In this document: positions 37,876 through 47,325 of the stretch, piece by piece
How the letters are laid out: each line of letters begins with the position of its first letter
How positions within the stretch are numbered: the stretch's first letter is position 1
Made by a program: the position numbers and the translations under genes
From: Cyanobium usitatum str. Tous
GTDB taxonomy: Bacteria; Cyanobacteriota; Cyanobacteriia; PCC-6307; Cyanobiaceae
Length of the DNA: 64,000 nt
NCBI RefSeq assembly: GCF_963920485.1
Contig: NZ_OY986431.1
Location: forward strand, 2,251,351-2,315,350
Direction: 5' to 3'
The notes under the pieces: generated by a model
Databases searched by the model: none
The model's input: the letters and a program-made list of their open reading frames with translations, nothing else
Told to the model about the DNA's origin: nothing

Positions 37876-38802
37876 ATGATCCAGGCACTTGTCAAGCCCG
37901 CCCGCCAGCTGCTGGTGATCGGCGGCGGATTCACGGGCCTACGGCTCGCCCAGGCCGCCCGCCGCAGCGGCATGGCGGTTCGCCTCACCAGCCGCCAGCC
38001 ACGCTCCAGCGGCGACGGCCTGGAGTGGCTCCCCTTCAACAGCTCTCCAGAAGGCGCCTCCCTGCCAGCCCCTGGCGCCCTGGCCGGCATCACGGATGTG
38101 GTGGTGTGCGTGCCCCCGGATCCAAGCCAGGGTGATCCCGCGCTGCGCTTACTAGGACCAAGCCTGCGGGAGCTGCCCCTGCAATGGCTGGGCTATCTCT
38201 CCACCACCGGCGTCTATGGCGACACCGCTGGGGCCTGGGTTGACGAAACCGCCCCAACCCCGGCCCACGCCGGCCGCAGCCAGGCCCGGGTAGCGGCAGA
38301 GCAGGCGTGGCTGGCTACAGGGCTACCCGTGCAAATTTTCCGGCTGCCAGCCATCTACGGACCCAAGCGCTCGCCGTTTGCGGCCCTGCAAGCGGGACAG
38401 AGCCGTCTCATCCACAAGCCCGGTCAGGTGTTTTGCCGGGTGCATGTCGACGACATCGTCGGTTGCCTGCTGCACTGCCTGGCCCGGCCGCAGCAGGAGC
38501 GCCCGGCCGTGGTCAATGTGACCGACAACTGCCCCTGCCCCTCCAGCGAGACCCTGGGCTACGCGGCCCACCTGCTGGGACACAAACTGCCAGCAATGGA
38601 GCACTACGCCGAGATCGCCGGCAGCATGAGTCCCATGGCCCGCAGCTTTTGGAGCGAAAACCGGCGAGTCAGCAACCAGCTGCTTACCCACCAGCTGGGC
38701 TACGAGCTGCGCTATCCCAACTACCGGGAGGGCTACCGGGCCTGCTTGGTAGAGGAGCTAGGTGGCGGGCAGTCCCGCAAATCCCCAGGATCAACCACGT
38801 AG
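37876..38802 (+). CDS. NAD(P)-binding SDR / epimerase-like protein
   Basis: 308 residues. Rossmann motif VIGGGFTGLRLA (14-25), STTGVYGD (about 112-119), FRLPAIYGP and VHVDDIVGCLL place it among atypical extended SDR proteins of the YeeZ type. A canonical Y-x3-K pair is not evident after VYGD, so catalysis as a sugar epimerase is doubtful. Substrate unknown. ATG at 37876. The gene lies just upstream of pdxA, with a small opposite-strand gene between them that overlaps its last 70 bp. Confidence 0.82.
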   Translation: MIQALVKPARQLLVIGGGFTGLRLAQAARRSGMAVRLTSRQPRSSGDGLEWLPFNSSPEGASLPAPGALAGITDVVVCVPPDPSQGDPALRLLGPSLRELPLQWLGYLSTTGVYGDTAGAWVDETAPTPAHAGRSQARVAAEQAWLATGLPVQIFRLPAIYGPKRSPFAALQAGQSRLIHKPGQVFCRVHVDDIVGCLLHCLARPQQERPAVVNVTDNCPCPSSETLGYAAHLLGHKLPAMEHYAEIAGSMSPMARSFWSENRRVSNQLLTHQLGYELRYPNYREGYRACLVEELGGGQSRKSPGSTT

Positions 38803-38912
38803 GGCAGGCCCAAATCAGCCAGCAGCCGCCCCCAACGCAGCTCAATCCAGCCCTTGCTGAGCCCCGTGCCCAGACCCAGCAACAGACCCCCCAGCAACAA
38901 CCAGCGCAGCAT
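38733..38912 (-). CDS. Very small membrane protein opposite the SDR 3' end
   Basis: 59 residues: one N-terminal hydrophobic helix (LRWLLLGGLLLGLGTGL; 2-18), then GWIELRWGRLLADLGLPYVVDP and a Pro/Ser-rich tail. The distribution of hydrophobic and charged residues looks like a genuine small protein, and I think homologs exist near pdxA in related strains. ATG at 38912, which overlaps the pdxA ATG on the other strand (CATG at 38910-38913). Its last 70 bp overlap the SDR gene. Function unknown. Confidence 0.48.
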   Translation of the reverse strand: MLRWLLLGGLLLGLGTGLSKGWIELRWGRLLADLGLPYVVDPGDLRDCPPPSSSTKQAR

Positions 38913-39936
38913 GGGCTCCACCACAAGCGGCCAGGCCCCATCCAACCCCACCCCAGCCCGGCTTGCCATTGCCCTAGGGGATCCCGCCGGCATCGGCGCT
39001 GAGGTAACTCTCAAGGCCCTGGCCAGAGAGGAATGGCGCTCCCAGCAGCCCCTGCTGGTGGGTTGCCGCCGCTGGCTGGAAACCAGCTACCAGCTGCTCA
39101 AGCCCAGCAGCAGCGAACCGCTGCGGGATCCGGCAGAGCTGGAAATTGTCGATCTGCCCCTACTGGAGAGCTGCCAGCCAGGACGCAGCACCCCGGCCTG
39201 CGGAGCAGCGAGCTTCAACTGGCTCACCGCCGCCGTCGAGCTGGTGCAAAGCGGCCGCTGCCGGGCCCTGGTGACAGCGCCAATTGCCAAGGCCAGCTGG
39301 CACGCTGCCGGCCACCCCTACCCGGGCCAAACCGAGCGGCTGGCAGAACTCAGCGGCAGCCCCGAAGCCTCGATGCTGTTTACAGCCTTAACACCCGTGG
39401 GCCACTGGCGCCTCAACACCCTGCTGGCCACCACCCACATTCCCCTAGCCGCCGTACCTCAACATCTCAATGGAGCCTTGGTGCAACGCAAGCTGGATAA
39501 GCTCCTGGCCTTCTGCCAGCGCTTCAACCCAGCCCCCCACCTAGTGGTGGCAGGACTTAATCCCCATGCCGGCGAGGCGGGGCGCCTAGGGCAGGAGGAG
39601 AGCACCTGGTTGGAGGCAGCCCTGGAAGCCTGGCGCCGGCAGCATCCAGGGGTGCAGCTCGAAGGCCCCTTGGCACCAGACACCTGCTGGCTTAGCGCGG
39701 CCGCCGCCTGGCAGGGCCCTAGACCAGGCCCCGATGGCTACCTGGCGCTGTATCACGACCAGGGACTGATCCCGGTGAAATTGCTGGCCTTTGATGCCGC
39801 CGTGAACACCACCTTGGGGTTGCCGTTTATGCGCACCTCACCAGATCACGGCACCGGCTTCGCGATCGCTGGCCAAGGCCTAGCCAGGGCCGACAGCATG
39901 GCTGCTGCCCTCATTACGGCAAGGGATCTGGGCTGA
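38911..39936 (+). CDS. pdxA: 4-hydroxythreonine-4-phosphate dehydrogenase
   Basis: NAD-dependent oxidation step of the DXP-dependent pyridoxal phosphate pathway. 341 residues: GDPAGIGAE near 23-31 (usually GDPAGIGPE; Ala replaces Pro), the metal-binding His in GHPYPGQTERLAEL, the second in GLNPHAGEAG and the third in YHDQGLIPVKLL. C-terminal RTSPDHGTGFAIAGQG is intact. Start ATG 38911; a TTG at 38854 would add 19 poorly conserved residues. PLP supply is relevant to the aminotransferase in this window, but no operon link exists. Confidence 0.94.
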   Translation: MGSTTSGQAPSNPTPARLAIALGDPAGIGAEVTLKALAREEWRSQQPLLVGCRRWLETSYQLLKPSSSEPLRDPAELEIVDLPLLESCQPGRSTPACGAASFNWLTAAVELVQSGRCRALVTAPIAKASWHAAGHPYPGQTERLAELSGSPEASMLFTALTPVGHWRLNTLLATTHIPLAAVPQHLNGALVQRKLDKLLAFCQRFNPAPHLVVAGLNPHAGEAGRLGQEESTWLEAALEAWRRQHPGVQLEGPLAPDTCWLSAAAAWQGPRPGPDGYLALYHDQGLIPVKLLAFDAAVNTTLGLPFMRTSPDHGTGFAIAGQGLARADSMAAALITARDLG

Positions 39937-39954
39937 GGATTCCAGCGCAACCGA

Positions 39955-40434
39955 TCAGGCCGGCCGCACCCGCATCAACACCTGACCGAATTCCACCGGG
40001 GTGCCGTTTTCCACCAGGATTTCAACCACCTCACCGCCCACTTCAGACTCCAGCTCATTCATCAGCTTCATTGCCTCAAGAATGCAGACGGTCTGGCCGA
40101 CTTTGATGCGGGCACCCACTTCCACAAAGGGGGCTTCACCAGGGGCGGCAGCTCGATAGAAGGTGGCCACCATCGGTGCTGTGACTTCAAGCAGGTCGCT
40201 GCGGCTGGCAGCAGCCGGTGGCGGTGGCGCCGAGGGTGCAACGGGCAGGGGGGGCGCTGGCTGCAACACCTGGGCCGGAGCGGCACTGGCCTGAAAAACA
40301 GTTGTGGGAGCCGCACTGGGAAGGTTGCGACGCACCTCCAAGCGGAAGTCGTCTCCTTCGAGCTTCAACTCCTGGATGTCGCTCTCACCAAGCAGGGCGA
40401 GAAGGTGCTGAAGCTGGTCGTGGTTGAGCTGCAT
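39955..40434 (-). CDS. accB: Biotin carboxyl carrier protein of acetyl-CoA carboxylase
   Basis: Carries the biotin arm that shuttles CO2 for malonyl-CoA synthesis. 159 residues: an N-terminal helical part (1-38), a Pro/Ala-rich linker (about 41-78) and a biotinyl domain with the biotin lysine K123 in ILEAMKLMNE. Size and layout are typical. It starts 5 bp after efp on the same strand; efp-accB is a conserved bacterial pair, and cotranscription is likely. It converges on pdxA with 18 bp between. Confidence 0.97.
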   Translation of the reverse strand: MQLNHDQLQHLLALLGESDIQELKLEGDDFRLEVRRNLPSAAPTTVFQASAAPAQVLQPAPPLPVAPSAPPPPAAASRSDLLEVTAPMVATFYRAAAPGEAPFVEVGARIKVGQTVCILEAMKLMNELESEVGGEVVEILVENGTPVEFGQVLMRVRPA

Positions 40435-40439
40435 GGCGA

Positions 40440-41000
40440 TCAGTTCTCCCTACCCAGATAGCTGTCGGTACGAGTATCGATCTTGATTTTCTCGCCGATC
40501 GACAGGAACAGGGGCACCATCACCTGGGCGCCCGTTTCAACGATCGCAGGCTTGGTGCCGCCCGTGGCCGTATCGCCCTTGACGCCCGGATCGGTCTGGG
40601 TGATCGCCAGCACCACCGAGTTAGGTAGTTCCACCTCCAACGGTTTGCCGTTCCAGGCCACCACGTTCACCTCCATGCCCTCCTTGAGGTACTTACGGCT
40701 GTCACCAATCTGTTTGGCGGTCAGCCGGGTTTCCTCGTAGCTGCCCATGTCCATGAACACGTAGTCGTCGCCCTCCATGTAGGTGTGCTGGAGGGTGCTC
40801 TTTTCGAGAATGGCTTGGGGCAGCATCTCGCCGGCGCGAAAGGTCTTCTCCACGACGTTGCCGCTCTGCACCGCCTTGAGCTTGGTGCGCACGAACGCCG
40901 ATCCCTTACCGGGCTTGACGTGCAAAAACTCAACGACCCTCCAGACCTGGCCATCCAGCTCAATTGAGGTACCGGTTCGAAAGTCGTTGCTGGAGATCAT
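40440..41000 (-). CDS. efp: Translation elongation factor P
   Basis: Relieves ribosome stalling at polyproline stretches. 186 residues with the KOW-like N-terminal domain and the tip loop [10 protein letters not shown], where Lys32 matches E. coli Lys34. The three-domain length is standard, and the C-terminal [20 protein letters not shown] is typical. ATG start. Several proteins encoded here are Pro-rich (DnaX, FtsY, AccB linker, RNase J tail), so EF-P dependence is plausible. A TACAAT about 23 bp upstream may be its -10. Confidence 0.98.
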   Translation of the reverse strand: MISSNDFRTGTSIELDGQVWRVVEFLHVKPGKGSAFVRTKLKAVQSGNVVEKTFRAGEMLPQAILEKSTLQHTYMEGDDYVFMDMGSYEETRLTAKQIGDSRKYLKEGMEVNVVAWNGKPLEVELPNSVVLAITQTDPGVKGDTATGGTKPAIVETGAQVMVPLFLSIGEKIKIDTRTDSYLGREN

Positions 41001-41022
41001 TCCGGCGGTTCAGATCTGGGGG

Positions 41023-41028
41023 ATTGTA
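41023..41028 (-). promoter_or_regulatory. Candidate -10 element for efp-accB
   Basis: On the minus strand the hexamer reads TACAAT, 22 bases before the efp ATG, implying a short leader. No good -35 match is seen at 17 bp. It lies in the 114-bp gap between efp and the CYP38-like gene. Confidence 0.35.
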
Positions 41029-41114
41029 AGGCTGGCTACCGGAACGGGCCTCTGCGGGGCCATTCCGGAGGCCCTCAAGTTGTGCCAAAGTCCGCTCAAC
41101 GACAGGGTGTTGCC

Positions 41115-42218
41115 ATGGCACGGGGCCAATTCAGCTGGGCGAATGGCTCAACGTGGGAGCGCTGGTTTGCAGGCATAGCCAGCTTGATGCTGGTAGCGCT
41201 GCTCGCGGCCCCCACGGCCTGGGCTGCCCTGCCCCAGGGCAACGCAGTAACCGACCCGGCAGCGCTGCTGCGCAATGCCTTGCCAATCAAGGCCCCCGAC
41301 CTGCAGATGCTTCAGCATCGCCTCGAGGCCACCAGCGACGACCTGCGCGCTAAGCGCTGGCCAGCCCTAGCCAGCTCCGTGCGGCGTTGCATCACCCTTT
41401 TGAGCAGCCGCAAGGCAGCCATGCTTGAAGGCTTCAGCGACCCAGCTAAAACCGAGGCCGCAGCTCTGCTGGAGCTGGTGGGAGAGCAACTGCAAGTGCT
41501 CGCCGCCGCCACCGAGGGCCAGGAGCGCGACCCCTTCCTGGCAGCCCGCCGTGAGGCCCTCAACAGCATCGGCAAAGCCGAAGACCTGCTGGTGGGGCCG
41601 TTCCCCTATCAAATTCCAGCTGAATTTGCCGATTTGCCCCGGCTGCTGGGCCGGGCAACAGTGCAGCTCAGCACCACTAAAGGCGACCTAACCGCAGTTG
41701 TAGACGGTTACAACGCACCCCTGACCGCCGGCGCCTTTGTTGATCTGGTGCAACGCGGCTTCTACGACGGACTGCCCTTCATTCGCGCCGAAGATTTTTA
41801 CGTGCTGCAAACCGGCGATCCGGAGGGCCCAAATGACGGATACATCGACCCGAAAACCAAAACGGAACGCAAGGTACCGCTAGAGATCAAGGTGCCAGGC
41901 CAGAGCGAGCCCTTCTACAACCAAACCTTCGAAGACCTCGGCATGTTCAAGGCCGCACCAGAACTGCCCTTCTCCACCAAAGGCACCCTGGGCTGGGCCC
42001 ACTCCGATGAAGTGCTGGACGACGGCTCCTCCCAGTTCTTCCTGTTCCTATTCGAACCTGAACTGACCCCTGCCGGCCTAAACCTGATCGACGGCCGCTA
42101 TGCCGCTTTCGGTTATGTGGTGGATGGTTTTGATGTTCTCGAAGAGCTCACCGCTGACGACGGCATCGTCAAAGCACGAGTGCTATCAGGGTCTGAGAAT
42201 CTCCAGCCCCACAGCTGA
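41115..42218 (+). CDS. Lumenal cyclophilin-type peptidyl-prolyl isomerase (CYP38/TLP40-like)
   Basis: 367 residues: an N-terminal signal peptide (about 20-38, ending APTAWA) and a helical domain of about 130 residues. A C-terminal cyclophilin domain has FVDLVQRGFYDGLPFIRAEDFYVLQTGDP (starts about 215), GTLGWAHSDEVLDDGSSQFF and FGYVVDGFDVLEELT. This is the layout of plant CYP38/TLP40, a thylakoid lumen protein needed for photosystem II assembly. The usual cyclophilin GS-QFF is present, but several isomerase residues are altered, as in CYP38. ATG 41115 preferred; GTG at 41082 is possible. A strong terminator follows. Confidence 0.88.
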   Translation: MARGQFSWANGSTWERWFAGIASLMLVALLAAPTAWAALPQGNAVTDPAALLRNALPIKAPDLQMLQHRLEATSDDLRAKRWPALASSVRRCITLLSSRKAAMLEGFSDPAKTEAAALLELVGEQLQVLAAATEGQERDPFLAARREALNSIGKAEDLLVGPFPYQIPAEFADLPRLLGRATVQLSTTKGDLTAVVDGYNAPLTAGAFVDLVQRGFYDGLPFIRAEDFYVLQTGDPEGPNDGYIDPKTKTERKVPLEIKVPGQSEPFYNQTFEDLGMFKAAPELPFSTKGTLGWAHSDEVLDDGSSQFFLFLFEPELTPAGLNLIDGRYAAFGYVVDGFDVLEELTADDGIVKARVLSGSENLQPHS

Positions 42219-42236
42219 ACTTGCGATCCCAGCATT

Positions 42237-42270
42237 AAAAAAGCCGTCCTTAAGGGCGGCTTATATTTTG
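42237..42270. terminator. Bidirectional intrinsic terminator
   Basis: AAGCCGTCC (42241-42249) pairs with GGGCGGCTT (42254-42262) around TTAA, a 9-bp stem with one G-T pair. It is flanked by an A-run on the left and ATATTTT on the right, so T-rich tails follow on both strands. It lies between the convergent CYP38-like and gap genes and can serve both. Confidence 0.85.
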
Positions 42271-42284
42271 ATGCTTAACTCAGC

Positions 42285-43307
42285 TCACTTCCATTGCTTA
42301 GCAACAATCTCAGCCAGGTCAACAACACGCTGGCTGTAGCCCCACTCGTTGTCGTACCAAGCGATGACCTTCAACATGTTGCCGCCCATGACGAGAGTGA
42401 GCTCTGAGTCGATGATTGCCGATTCGTCGGTGCCGGCATGATCGCTGGAAACCAATGGCAGATCGCAATACTTGATGATGCCCTTCATGCCATTTTCCGA
42501 TGATGCCTTGAGCAGGGCATTCACCTCCTCCTTGGTGGTGTCACGGCTGATATCGAGCACCATGTCAACCACCGACACGTTCGGGGTGGGCACGCGCATG
42601 GCGATGCCGCTCAGCTTGCCCTTCATCGGCGGGTAGACCAACGCCACAGCCTGGGCAGCGCCGGTGCTTGTAGGCACAATATTGACCGCAGCGGCCCGGG
42701 CACGGCGCAGGTCGCGGTGGGCTGCATCGAGAATGCGCTGGTCGCCGGTGTAGCTGTGGGTGGTGGTCATCGTGCCCTTGACGATGCCGAATTCCTGATC
42801 CAGCACCTTGATCACCGGAGCCATGCAGTTGGTGGTGCAGCTGGCGTTGCTGAGAATGTCCCAATCTTCGTGGCGGTATTGATCGGCGTTAACGCCCACC
42901 ACAAAGGTGCCAACTTTTGCCCCCTTGCCAGGTGCGGTGAGAATCACCTTTTTGGCGCCGGCTTCGAAGTGCTTACTGGCGCCCACATCGTCGTTGAAGA
43001 CGCCGGTGGACTCAATCACCAAATCCACGCCCCACTCCTTCCAGGGCAAGTTGGCTGGATTGCGGTCGTAAAAGGTTTTGATTGTCTTGCCGTTGACCAC
43101 AATCGTGTCCGATGTGGTGGTCACCTCCACATTGCGGAGCGGGCCCAACATTGAGTCGTACTTGAGCAGGTGGGCGTTGGTATTGGTATCGCCGGAGCCA
43201 TTGATGCCCACCAATTCGATGCCAGTATTCGCACCGCGGCTGAGCCAGCAGCGGGTGAAGTTGCGACCAATCCGGCCAAATCCATTGATCGCAACGCGCA
43301 GAGTCAT
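42285..43307 (-). CDS. gap2: Glyceraldehyde-3-phosphate dehydrogenase, photosynthetic (NAD(P)) type
   Basis: Calvin-cycle reduction of 1,3-bisphosphoglycerate. 340 residues: [10 protein letters not shown] (7-16), active-site Cys157 in SNASCTTNC and a C-terminal WYDNEWGYS. After the second beta strand it reads [22 protein letters not shown] (residues about 34-55), similar to cyanobacterial Gap2 and lacking the Asp typical of strictly NAD-dependent enzymes, which agrees with NADPH use. ATG at 43307 matches homologs ([11 protein letters not shown]). Only one gap gene is in the window. A GC hairpin and a candidate -10 lie upstream. Confidence 0.96.
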   Translation of the reverse strand: MTLRVAINGFGRIGRNFTRCWLSRGANTGIELVGINGSGDTNTNAHLLKYDSMLGPLRNVEVTTTSDTIVVNGKTIKTFYDRNPANLPWKEWGVDLVIESTGVFNDDVGASKHFEAGAKKVILTAPGKGAKVGTFVVGVNADQYRHEDWDILSNASCTTNCMAPVIKVLDQEFGIVKGTMTTTHSYTGDQRILDAAHRDLRRARAAAVNIVPTSTGAAQAVALVYPPMKGKLSGIAMRVPTPNVSVVDMVLDISRDTTKEEVNALLKASSENGMKGIIKYCDLPLVSSDHAGTDESAIIDSELTLVMGGNMLKVIAWYDNEWGYSQRVVDLAEIVAKQWK

Positions 43308-43315
43308 GGCCGATT

Positions 43316-43329
43316 GCGGCAAAAGCCGC
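43316..43329 (-). promoter_or_regulatory. Hairpin in the gap leader
   Basis: GCGGC (43316-43320) and GCCGC (43325-43329) flank AAAA; in the gap mRNA this is a 5-bp GC stem with a UUUU loop, ending 8 bases before the ATG. It could cover the ribosome binding region. Confidence 0.35.
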
Positions 43330-43353
43330 TAGCGAAGGTGGTTTTGGCTGCCG

Positions 43354-43359
43354 ATCATA
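43354..43359 (-). promoter_or_regulatory. Candidate -10 element for gap
   Basis: Minus-strand TATGAT, one mismatch from TATAAT, 46 bases upstream of the gap ATG. No convincing -35 at 17 bp. The rest of the 167-bp gap to murC (43360-43474) holds no other recognisable signal. Confidence 0.4.
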
Positions 43360-43474
43360 CAGAAATTGATCCGCGGGCTCCCCTTGCCGGCAGTCGCCAC
43401 GCCATGGACCATGCGCAAACGCGCAGCAACTCGTAAAGGTTTTCGGGCTGTCGTCGGCTTAATTTTGTGCTCAC

Positions 43475-44959
43475 TTGAACCATGATTTGGAGTTGCCCTT
43501 GGCGCCCCTGCTCGATCGTCACCAACCGCTCCACTTCATTGGGGTTGGCGGCATCGGCATGTCTGCCCTGGCAGGGATCCTGGCGGAACGGGGCTACGCG
43601 GTAAGCGGCTCCGACCCCCGGGACAACGCCGTGCTCGACCGCTTGCGGCGGCTGGGGGTGCGGGTGTTTTTGGAGCAGAACGCCGCCACGGTTGCCGCGA
43701 TCCGCAGTGGCACCTCGGTTCCGCCTCAAGTGGTGATCAGCTCCGCCGTGCCAGAGACCAACCCGGAGCTGCTGGAGGCCCGTCGCCTGGGGCTGGCGAT
43801 CTGCCACCGCTCCGACGTGCTGGCCGCCTTGATCAATGGCCAGGACTCCATCGCCGTAGCCGGGAGCCATGGCAAAACCACCACCAGCACCCTGATCGCC
43901 ACCCTGCTGGCGGCCACCCAACACGACCCCACCGCAGTGATAGGCGGCATCGTGCCCGCCTTCGGCAGCAACGGTCGCCATGGCGAAGGGCGGCTGCTGG
44001 TGGCGGAGGCGGATGAATCGGACGGTTCCTTGGTGAAATTCCGCTCATCCCTAGGCGTGCTCACCAACGTCGAGCTCGACCACACGGACCACTACCCCGA
44101 CCTCGAAGCCCTGATCACCACCCTGCAAAGGTTCGCCGGCAACACAACAAGGCTCCTGGCCAACCACGACGACCCGGTGCTGCGCGAGCGGTTCAAAGCC
44201 AGCCATTGGTGGTCGATCGAAAGCGCCGCAGGCGTCTCCTTTGCAGCGATTGCCCACGAGCAAAGGGGCGACGGCACCGTTGCCGACTTCTTTGAAGACG
44301 GTGAACTGGTGGGCCGCTTTGAACTGCCCCTGCCCGGCCGTCACAACCTCAGCAACGCGGTTGCGGCCATGGCCGCCTGCCGGCTGGAGGGGGTTTCATT
44401 TGCCGAGCTGGGCGAGGCGGTAGCCGCCCTCCAGGCCCCAGGACGGCGCTTTGATTTCCGCGGTTTGTGGCAGGGCCGGCTGGTGGTCGACGACTACGCC
44501 CACCACCCCAGCGAGGTGGCCGCAACCCTGGCCATGGCCAGGCTGATGGTGGACAGCGGCCGCAGCACCCTGCCCGTGGCGCCACGGCGTTTAGTGGCGG
44601 TGTTTCAGCCCCATCGCTACAGCCGCACAGCCCAGTTTCTGGACGGCTTTGCAGCGGCCCTCTCGGCAGCCGATTCCGTGCTGATCGCGCCCCTCTACGC
44701 CGCTGGTGAAGCGCCGATTCCAGGCATCTCCAGCGCCGCCATGGCCGCGGCGGTGCGGCAGCTGGCACCCAACCTGCCGGTGGCGGTGGCCCCCACTCTC
44801 GACGAGCTCGCCGCCCAGGTGGCCGCCAAGAGTCAAGAGGGTGATCTGGTGATCGCCATGGGGGCTGGGGACGTCAACAGCCTCTGGGAACGCCTCGAAC
44901 AGCACCAGCAAGCAGTTGACAGCGCCATCGCTGCCGCTGCAGCCCTCTTGGCGGCCTGA
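43475..44959 (+). CDS. murC: UDP-N-acetylmuramate-L-alanine ligase
   Basis: Adds L-Ala to UDP-MurNAc in cytoplasmic peptidoglycan precursor synthesis. 494 residues: N-terminal [13 protein letters not shown] (21-33), ATP loop [10 protein letters not shown] (about 129-138), DESDGSLVK and the [12 protein letters not shown] block (about 337-348). TTG start at 43475 is the first usable codon; further TTG codons follow within 20 bp, so the exact start is unsure. murB follows after 5 bp. With mrdA, the window covers early and late peptidoglycan steps. Confidence 0.96.
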   Translation: MNHDLELPLAPLLDRHQPLHFIGVGGIGMSALAGILAERGYAVSGSDPRDNAVLDRLRRLGVRVFLEQNAATVAAIRSGTSVPPQVVISSAVPETNPELLEARRLGLAICHRSDVLAALINGQDSIAVAGSHGKTTTSTLIATLLAATQHDPTAVIGGIVPAFGSNGRHGEGRLLVAEADESDGSLVKFRSSLGVLTNVELDHTDHYPDLEALITTLQRFAGNTTRLLANHDDPVLRERFKASHWWSIESAAGVSFAAIAHEQRGDGTVADFFEDGELVGRFELPLPGRHNLSNAVAAMAACRLEGVSFAELGEAVAALQAPGRRFDFRGLWQGRLVVDDYAHHPSEVAATLAMARLMVDSGRSTLPVAPRRLVAVFQPHRYSRTAQFLDGFAAALSAADSVLIAPLYAAGEAPIPGISSAAMAAAVRQLAPNLPVAVAPTLDELAAQVAAKSQEGDLVIAMGAGDVNSLWERLEQHQQAVDSAIAAAAALLAA

Positions 44960-44964
44960 GCCCG

Positions 44965-45876
44965 ATGCTTGCGGCCCCCAGCTGCCACCCCGCCCTACGC
45001 CAAGGGGTAGGGCTTCAGCCCTTCACCACCTGGAAGGTGGGAGGTCCAGCAGAGTGGTTTGCCGAGCCTGGAGAGAGCGATGAACTGGTTTCTCTGGCGG
45101 CCTGGGCCCGGGCCCAGGGCCTGGCCTTGCGCTGCATCGGCGCAGGCTCAAACCTGCTGATCGCCGATAGCGGCCTGCCCGGCCTCACCATCTGCAACAG
45201 GCGGCTGCAGGGGAGCCGGCTCGACGCTGCCAGCGGCTTGGTGGAAGCGGAAGCCGGAGAACCTATCCCCACCCTGGCCCGTAAAGCAGCCCGGCTTGGC
45301 CTGAGCGGGCTGGAGTGGGCCGTGGGCATCCCAGGCACCGTTGGGGGCGCGGTGGTGATGAATGCGGGCGCTCAGGGCGGCTGCACGGCCGAATGGTTGC
45401 ACTCGGTGCGGCTGCTGGACCCGGCCAATCCCGCAAAGCCCTTCGAGCTGAAAGCCCGGGAACTGGACTTCGCCTATCGCCACAGCCGCCTCCAGGCGGA
45501 GGCCTGGATCGTGCTAGCAGCCACCTTCCAGCTGGAGGCCGGCCACGACCCCGCAGCCATCACCTCGCGCACCAGTGCCAATCTGCACAGCCGCACCAGC
45601 ACCCAGCCCTACCAACAACCCAGCTGCGGCAGTGTTTTTCGCAACCCAGAACCACAAAAAGCAGGGCAGCTGATCGAAGCTCTAGGACTGAAAGGTCTGC
45701 AGATCGGTGATGCCCAAGTCTCGCCAATCCACGCCAATTTCATCGTCAACATTGGCCAGGCCAGCGCCAGCGACATCGATGCCTTAATCGCTGAAGTGCA
45801 ATGCCGGGTGCTGGCCAGCCATGGCCTGAGCCTCCACCCTGAGGTAAAGCGGCTGGGCTTCGGGCCTGAGCCCTAG
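44965..45876 (+). CDS. murB: UDP-N-acetylenolpyruvoylglucosamine reductase
   Basis: FAD enzyme that reduces the enolpyruvyl group to form UDP-MurNAc. 303 residues: [12 protein letters not shown] (21-32), [10 protein letters not shown] (59-68), [25 protein letters not shown] (starts about 115) and the catalytic serine region [10 protein letters not shown] near 218-227. The short form matches type II MurB. ATG start, 5 bp after murC, so a murC-murB operon; ybaB follows 35 bp later. Confidence 0.96.
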   Translation: MLAAPSCHPALRQGVGLQPFTTWKVGGPAEWFAEPGESDELVSLAAWARAQGLALRCIGAGSNLLIADSGLPGLTICNRRLQGSRLDAASGLVEAEAGEPIPTLARKAARLGLSGLEWAVGIPGTVGGAVVMNAGAQGGCTAEWLHSVRLLDPANPAKPFELKARELDFAYRHSRLQAEAWIVLAATFQLEAGHDPAAITSRTSANLHSRTSTQPYQQPSCGSVFRNPEPQKAGQLIEALGLKGLQIGDAQVSPIHANFIVNIGQASASDIDALIAEVQCRVLASHGLSLHPEVKRLGFGPEP

Positions 45877-45911
45877 CTGACCCTTAGCCTGAGCTCAGCA
45901 ACTTCCAGGGC

Positions 45912-46253
45912 ATGGCTGGCTTCGGACTCCCCAACTTCGGTCAGCTCACCGAGGCCTTTAAGAAGGCCCAGGAGCTGCAGCAAAACGCCCAGAAGCTCCA
46001 GGAAGAACTCGATGCAATGGAGCTGGAGGGCCGCAGCGCCGACGGCCGGGCCAGCATCTGGCTCACGGGCAACCAGCAACCGCTGCGAGTGCAGCTGGCC
46101 CCCGAACTGATCGCCGAAGGGGCTGCCGCCAGCGAGGCCGCCGTGCTGGAAGCATTGCAAGCCGCCTACGAGCTATCCACCGGCACGATGAAAGGCCGCA
46201 TGGAAGAGCTCACCGGAGGCCTAAATCTCAATCTTCCGGGTCTGGGCGGCTGA
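45912..46253 (+). CDS. YbaB/EbfC-family nucleoid-associated protein
   Basis: 113 residues: an N-terminal coiled helix rich in Gln/Lys/Glu ([18 protein letters not shown]; about 16-33), a central small beta sheet and a C-terminal helix with [24 protein letters not shown] (starts about 82). YbaB/EbfC dimers bind DNA with little specificity and are often encoded near recR/dnaX; here it follows murB. ATG start. The 3' end overlaps rsgA by 26 bp on the other strand. Confidence 0.9.
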   Translation: MAGFGLPNFGQLTEAFKKAQELQQNAQKLQEELDAMELEGRSADGRASIWLTGNQQPLRVQLAPELIAEGAAASEAAVLEALQAAYELSTGTMKGRMEELTGGLNLNLPGLGG

Positions 46254-47325
46254 AATCCGTCGCTTTTCCGGTGCCAGCCTGGCCGTCCTCTTCCCCATCC
46301 AGCAGCTGCTGACGCTGGCGACGCCGGGAGAGCTGCCGCAATCCGGGCGCCAGGCGCGGCTCAAGGCCCTGGCCGCGGCGGCGCTGCCCCGACCCCTCAG
46401 GGGAGTCCGCAACCCGGCCCGTTCGCTCGCCTTCCAGCAGCAGGTCGCTCAGGCACTGGGCATAAAGGGGGTAACGCTCCCAGTCGCAGCCAACGGCGCA
46501 GCCGGGATCGCCCTGGTGCAGGCAATTGCTGAAGCGGCAACAGCCCAAGCCAAGGCGTTTCCGAATCTCCGGGAACAGGGGGCCTAGGGCAAAGGGGTCG
46601 GAAGGCAGCCGCGGCCTATTGAAGCCAGGCGTGTCGGCCAGCAGGGCTCCGGGTGCCAAGGGGAAAAGCTCCACATGGCGAGTGGTGTGGCGGCCCCGCT
46701 GCAGCCGCCCTGACACCGCCGCCACCCGCAGGCCCAGCTCGGGGCACAGACCATTAAGCACACTGCTTTTACCCACCCCGGAAGGTCCACAAAGCACGGC
46801 GATGCCTGGCTGGGCCAGCCGCTGCAGCAAAGGCTCCATACCTGCGCCACTGCTGGTAGATACCGCCAGGGCGTCGTAACCCCAGTCAGCAGCTCTCTTG
46901 CACCAACTAACCACCTCGTCAGGCGAAACCAGATCCGCCTTGGAGAACACCAACTGCACCGGCCGCTCAGTCGCCTCGGCCGTCAACAAAAAGCGTGTGA
47001 GCTGGAGCAGGTCCAGCTCTGGCTCCGCCAGCGCCACCACCACGACCACGAGGGCCACATTGGCCACGGCGGGCCGCTCCAGCAGGCTCTGACGCGGCTC
47101 CAGGGCCGCCACAGCCGCCCGGCCAGCAGGCCAGTCAATGCCATCTACCCAGACACGATCCCCCACCGCAATTGTTTGGCCGCTCTTACCAAGGCGGGTG
47201 CGCCGGGTGCACAAAAGTCGACTCAAGCCGGTAGGCCCTACCTGATCCAGTTCCACCCAGCAGTAATTGGCCAGCAGGGCCACCACCTGCCCCGCTAAGC
47301 GCAATCGCCCAGGCTCAACCCCCAT
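46228..47325 (-). CDS. rsgA: Ribosome small-subunit GTPase A
   Basis: Circularly permuted GTPase acting in late 30S maturation. 365 residues: an N-terminal OB fold, then the permuted G-motifs in order FSKADLV (G4), GPSGVGKSS (G1, about 176-184) and ADTPGF (G3), and a C-terminal zinc knuckle ([15 protein letters not shown]). An Arg/Gln-rich C-terminal extension (about 320-350) is longer than usual. ATG at 47325 preferred; it overlaps the end of the TusA-like gene by 11 bp. Another ATG at 47388 would overlap more. Last gene of grpE-dnaJ-tusA-like-rsgA. Confidence 0.94.
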   Translation of the reverse strand: MGVEPGRLRLAGQVVALLANYCWVELDQVGPTGLSRLLCTRRTRLGKSGQTIAVGDRVWVDGIDWPAGRAAVAALEPRQSLLERPAVANVALVVVVVALAEPELDLLQLTRFLLTAEATERPVQLVFSKADLVSPDEVVSWCKRAADWGYDALAVSTSSGAGMEPLLQRLAQPGIAVLCGPSGVGKSSVLNGLCPELGLRVAAVSGRLQRGRHTTRHVELFPLAPGALLADTPGFNRPRLPSDPFALGPLFPEIRKRLGLGCCRFSNCLHQGDPGCAVGCDWERYPLYAQCLSDLLLEGERTGRVADSPEGSGQRRRGQGLEPRLAPGLRQLSRRRQRQQLLDGEEDGQAGTGKATDFSRPDPED

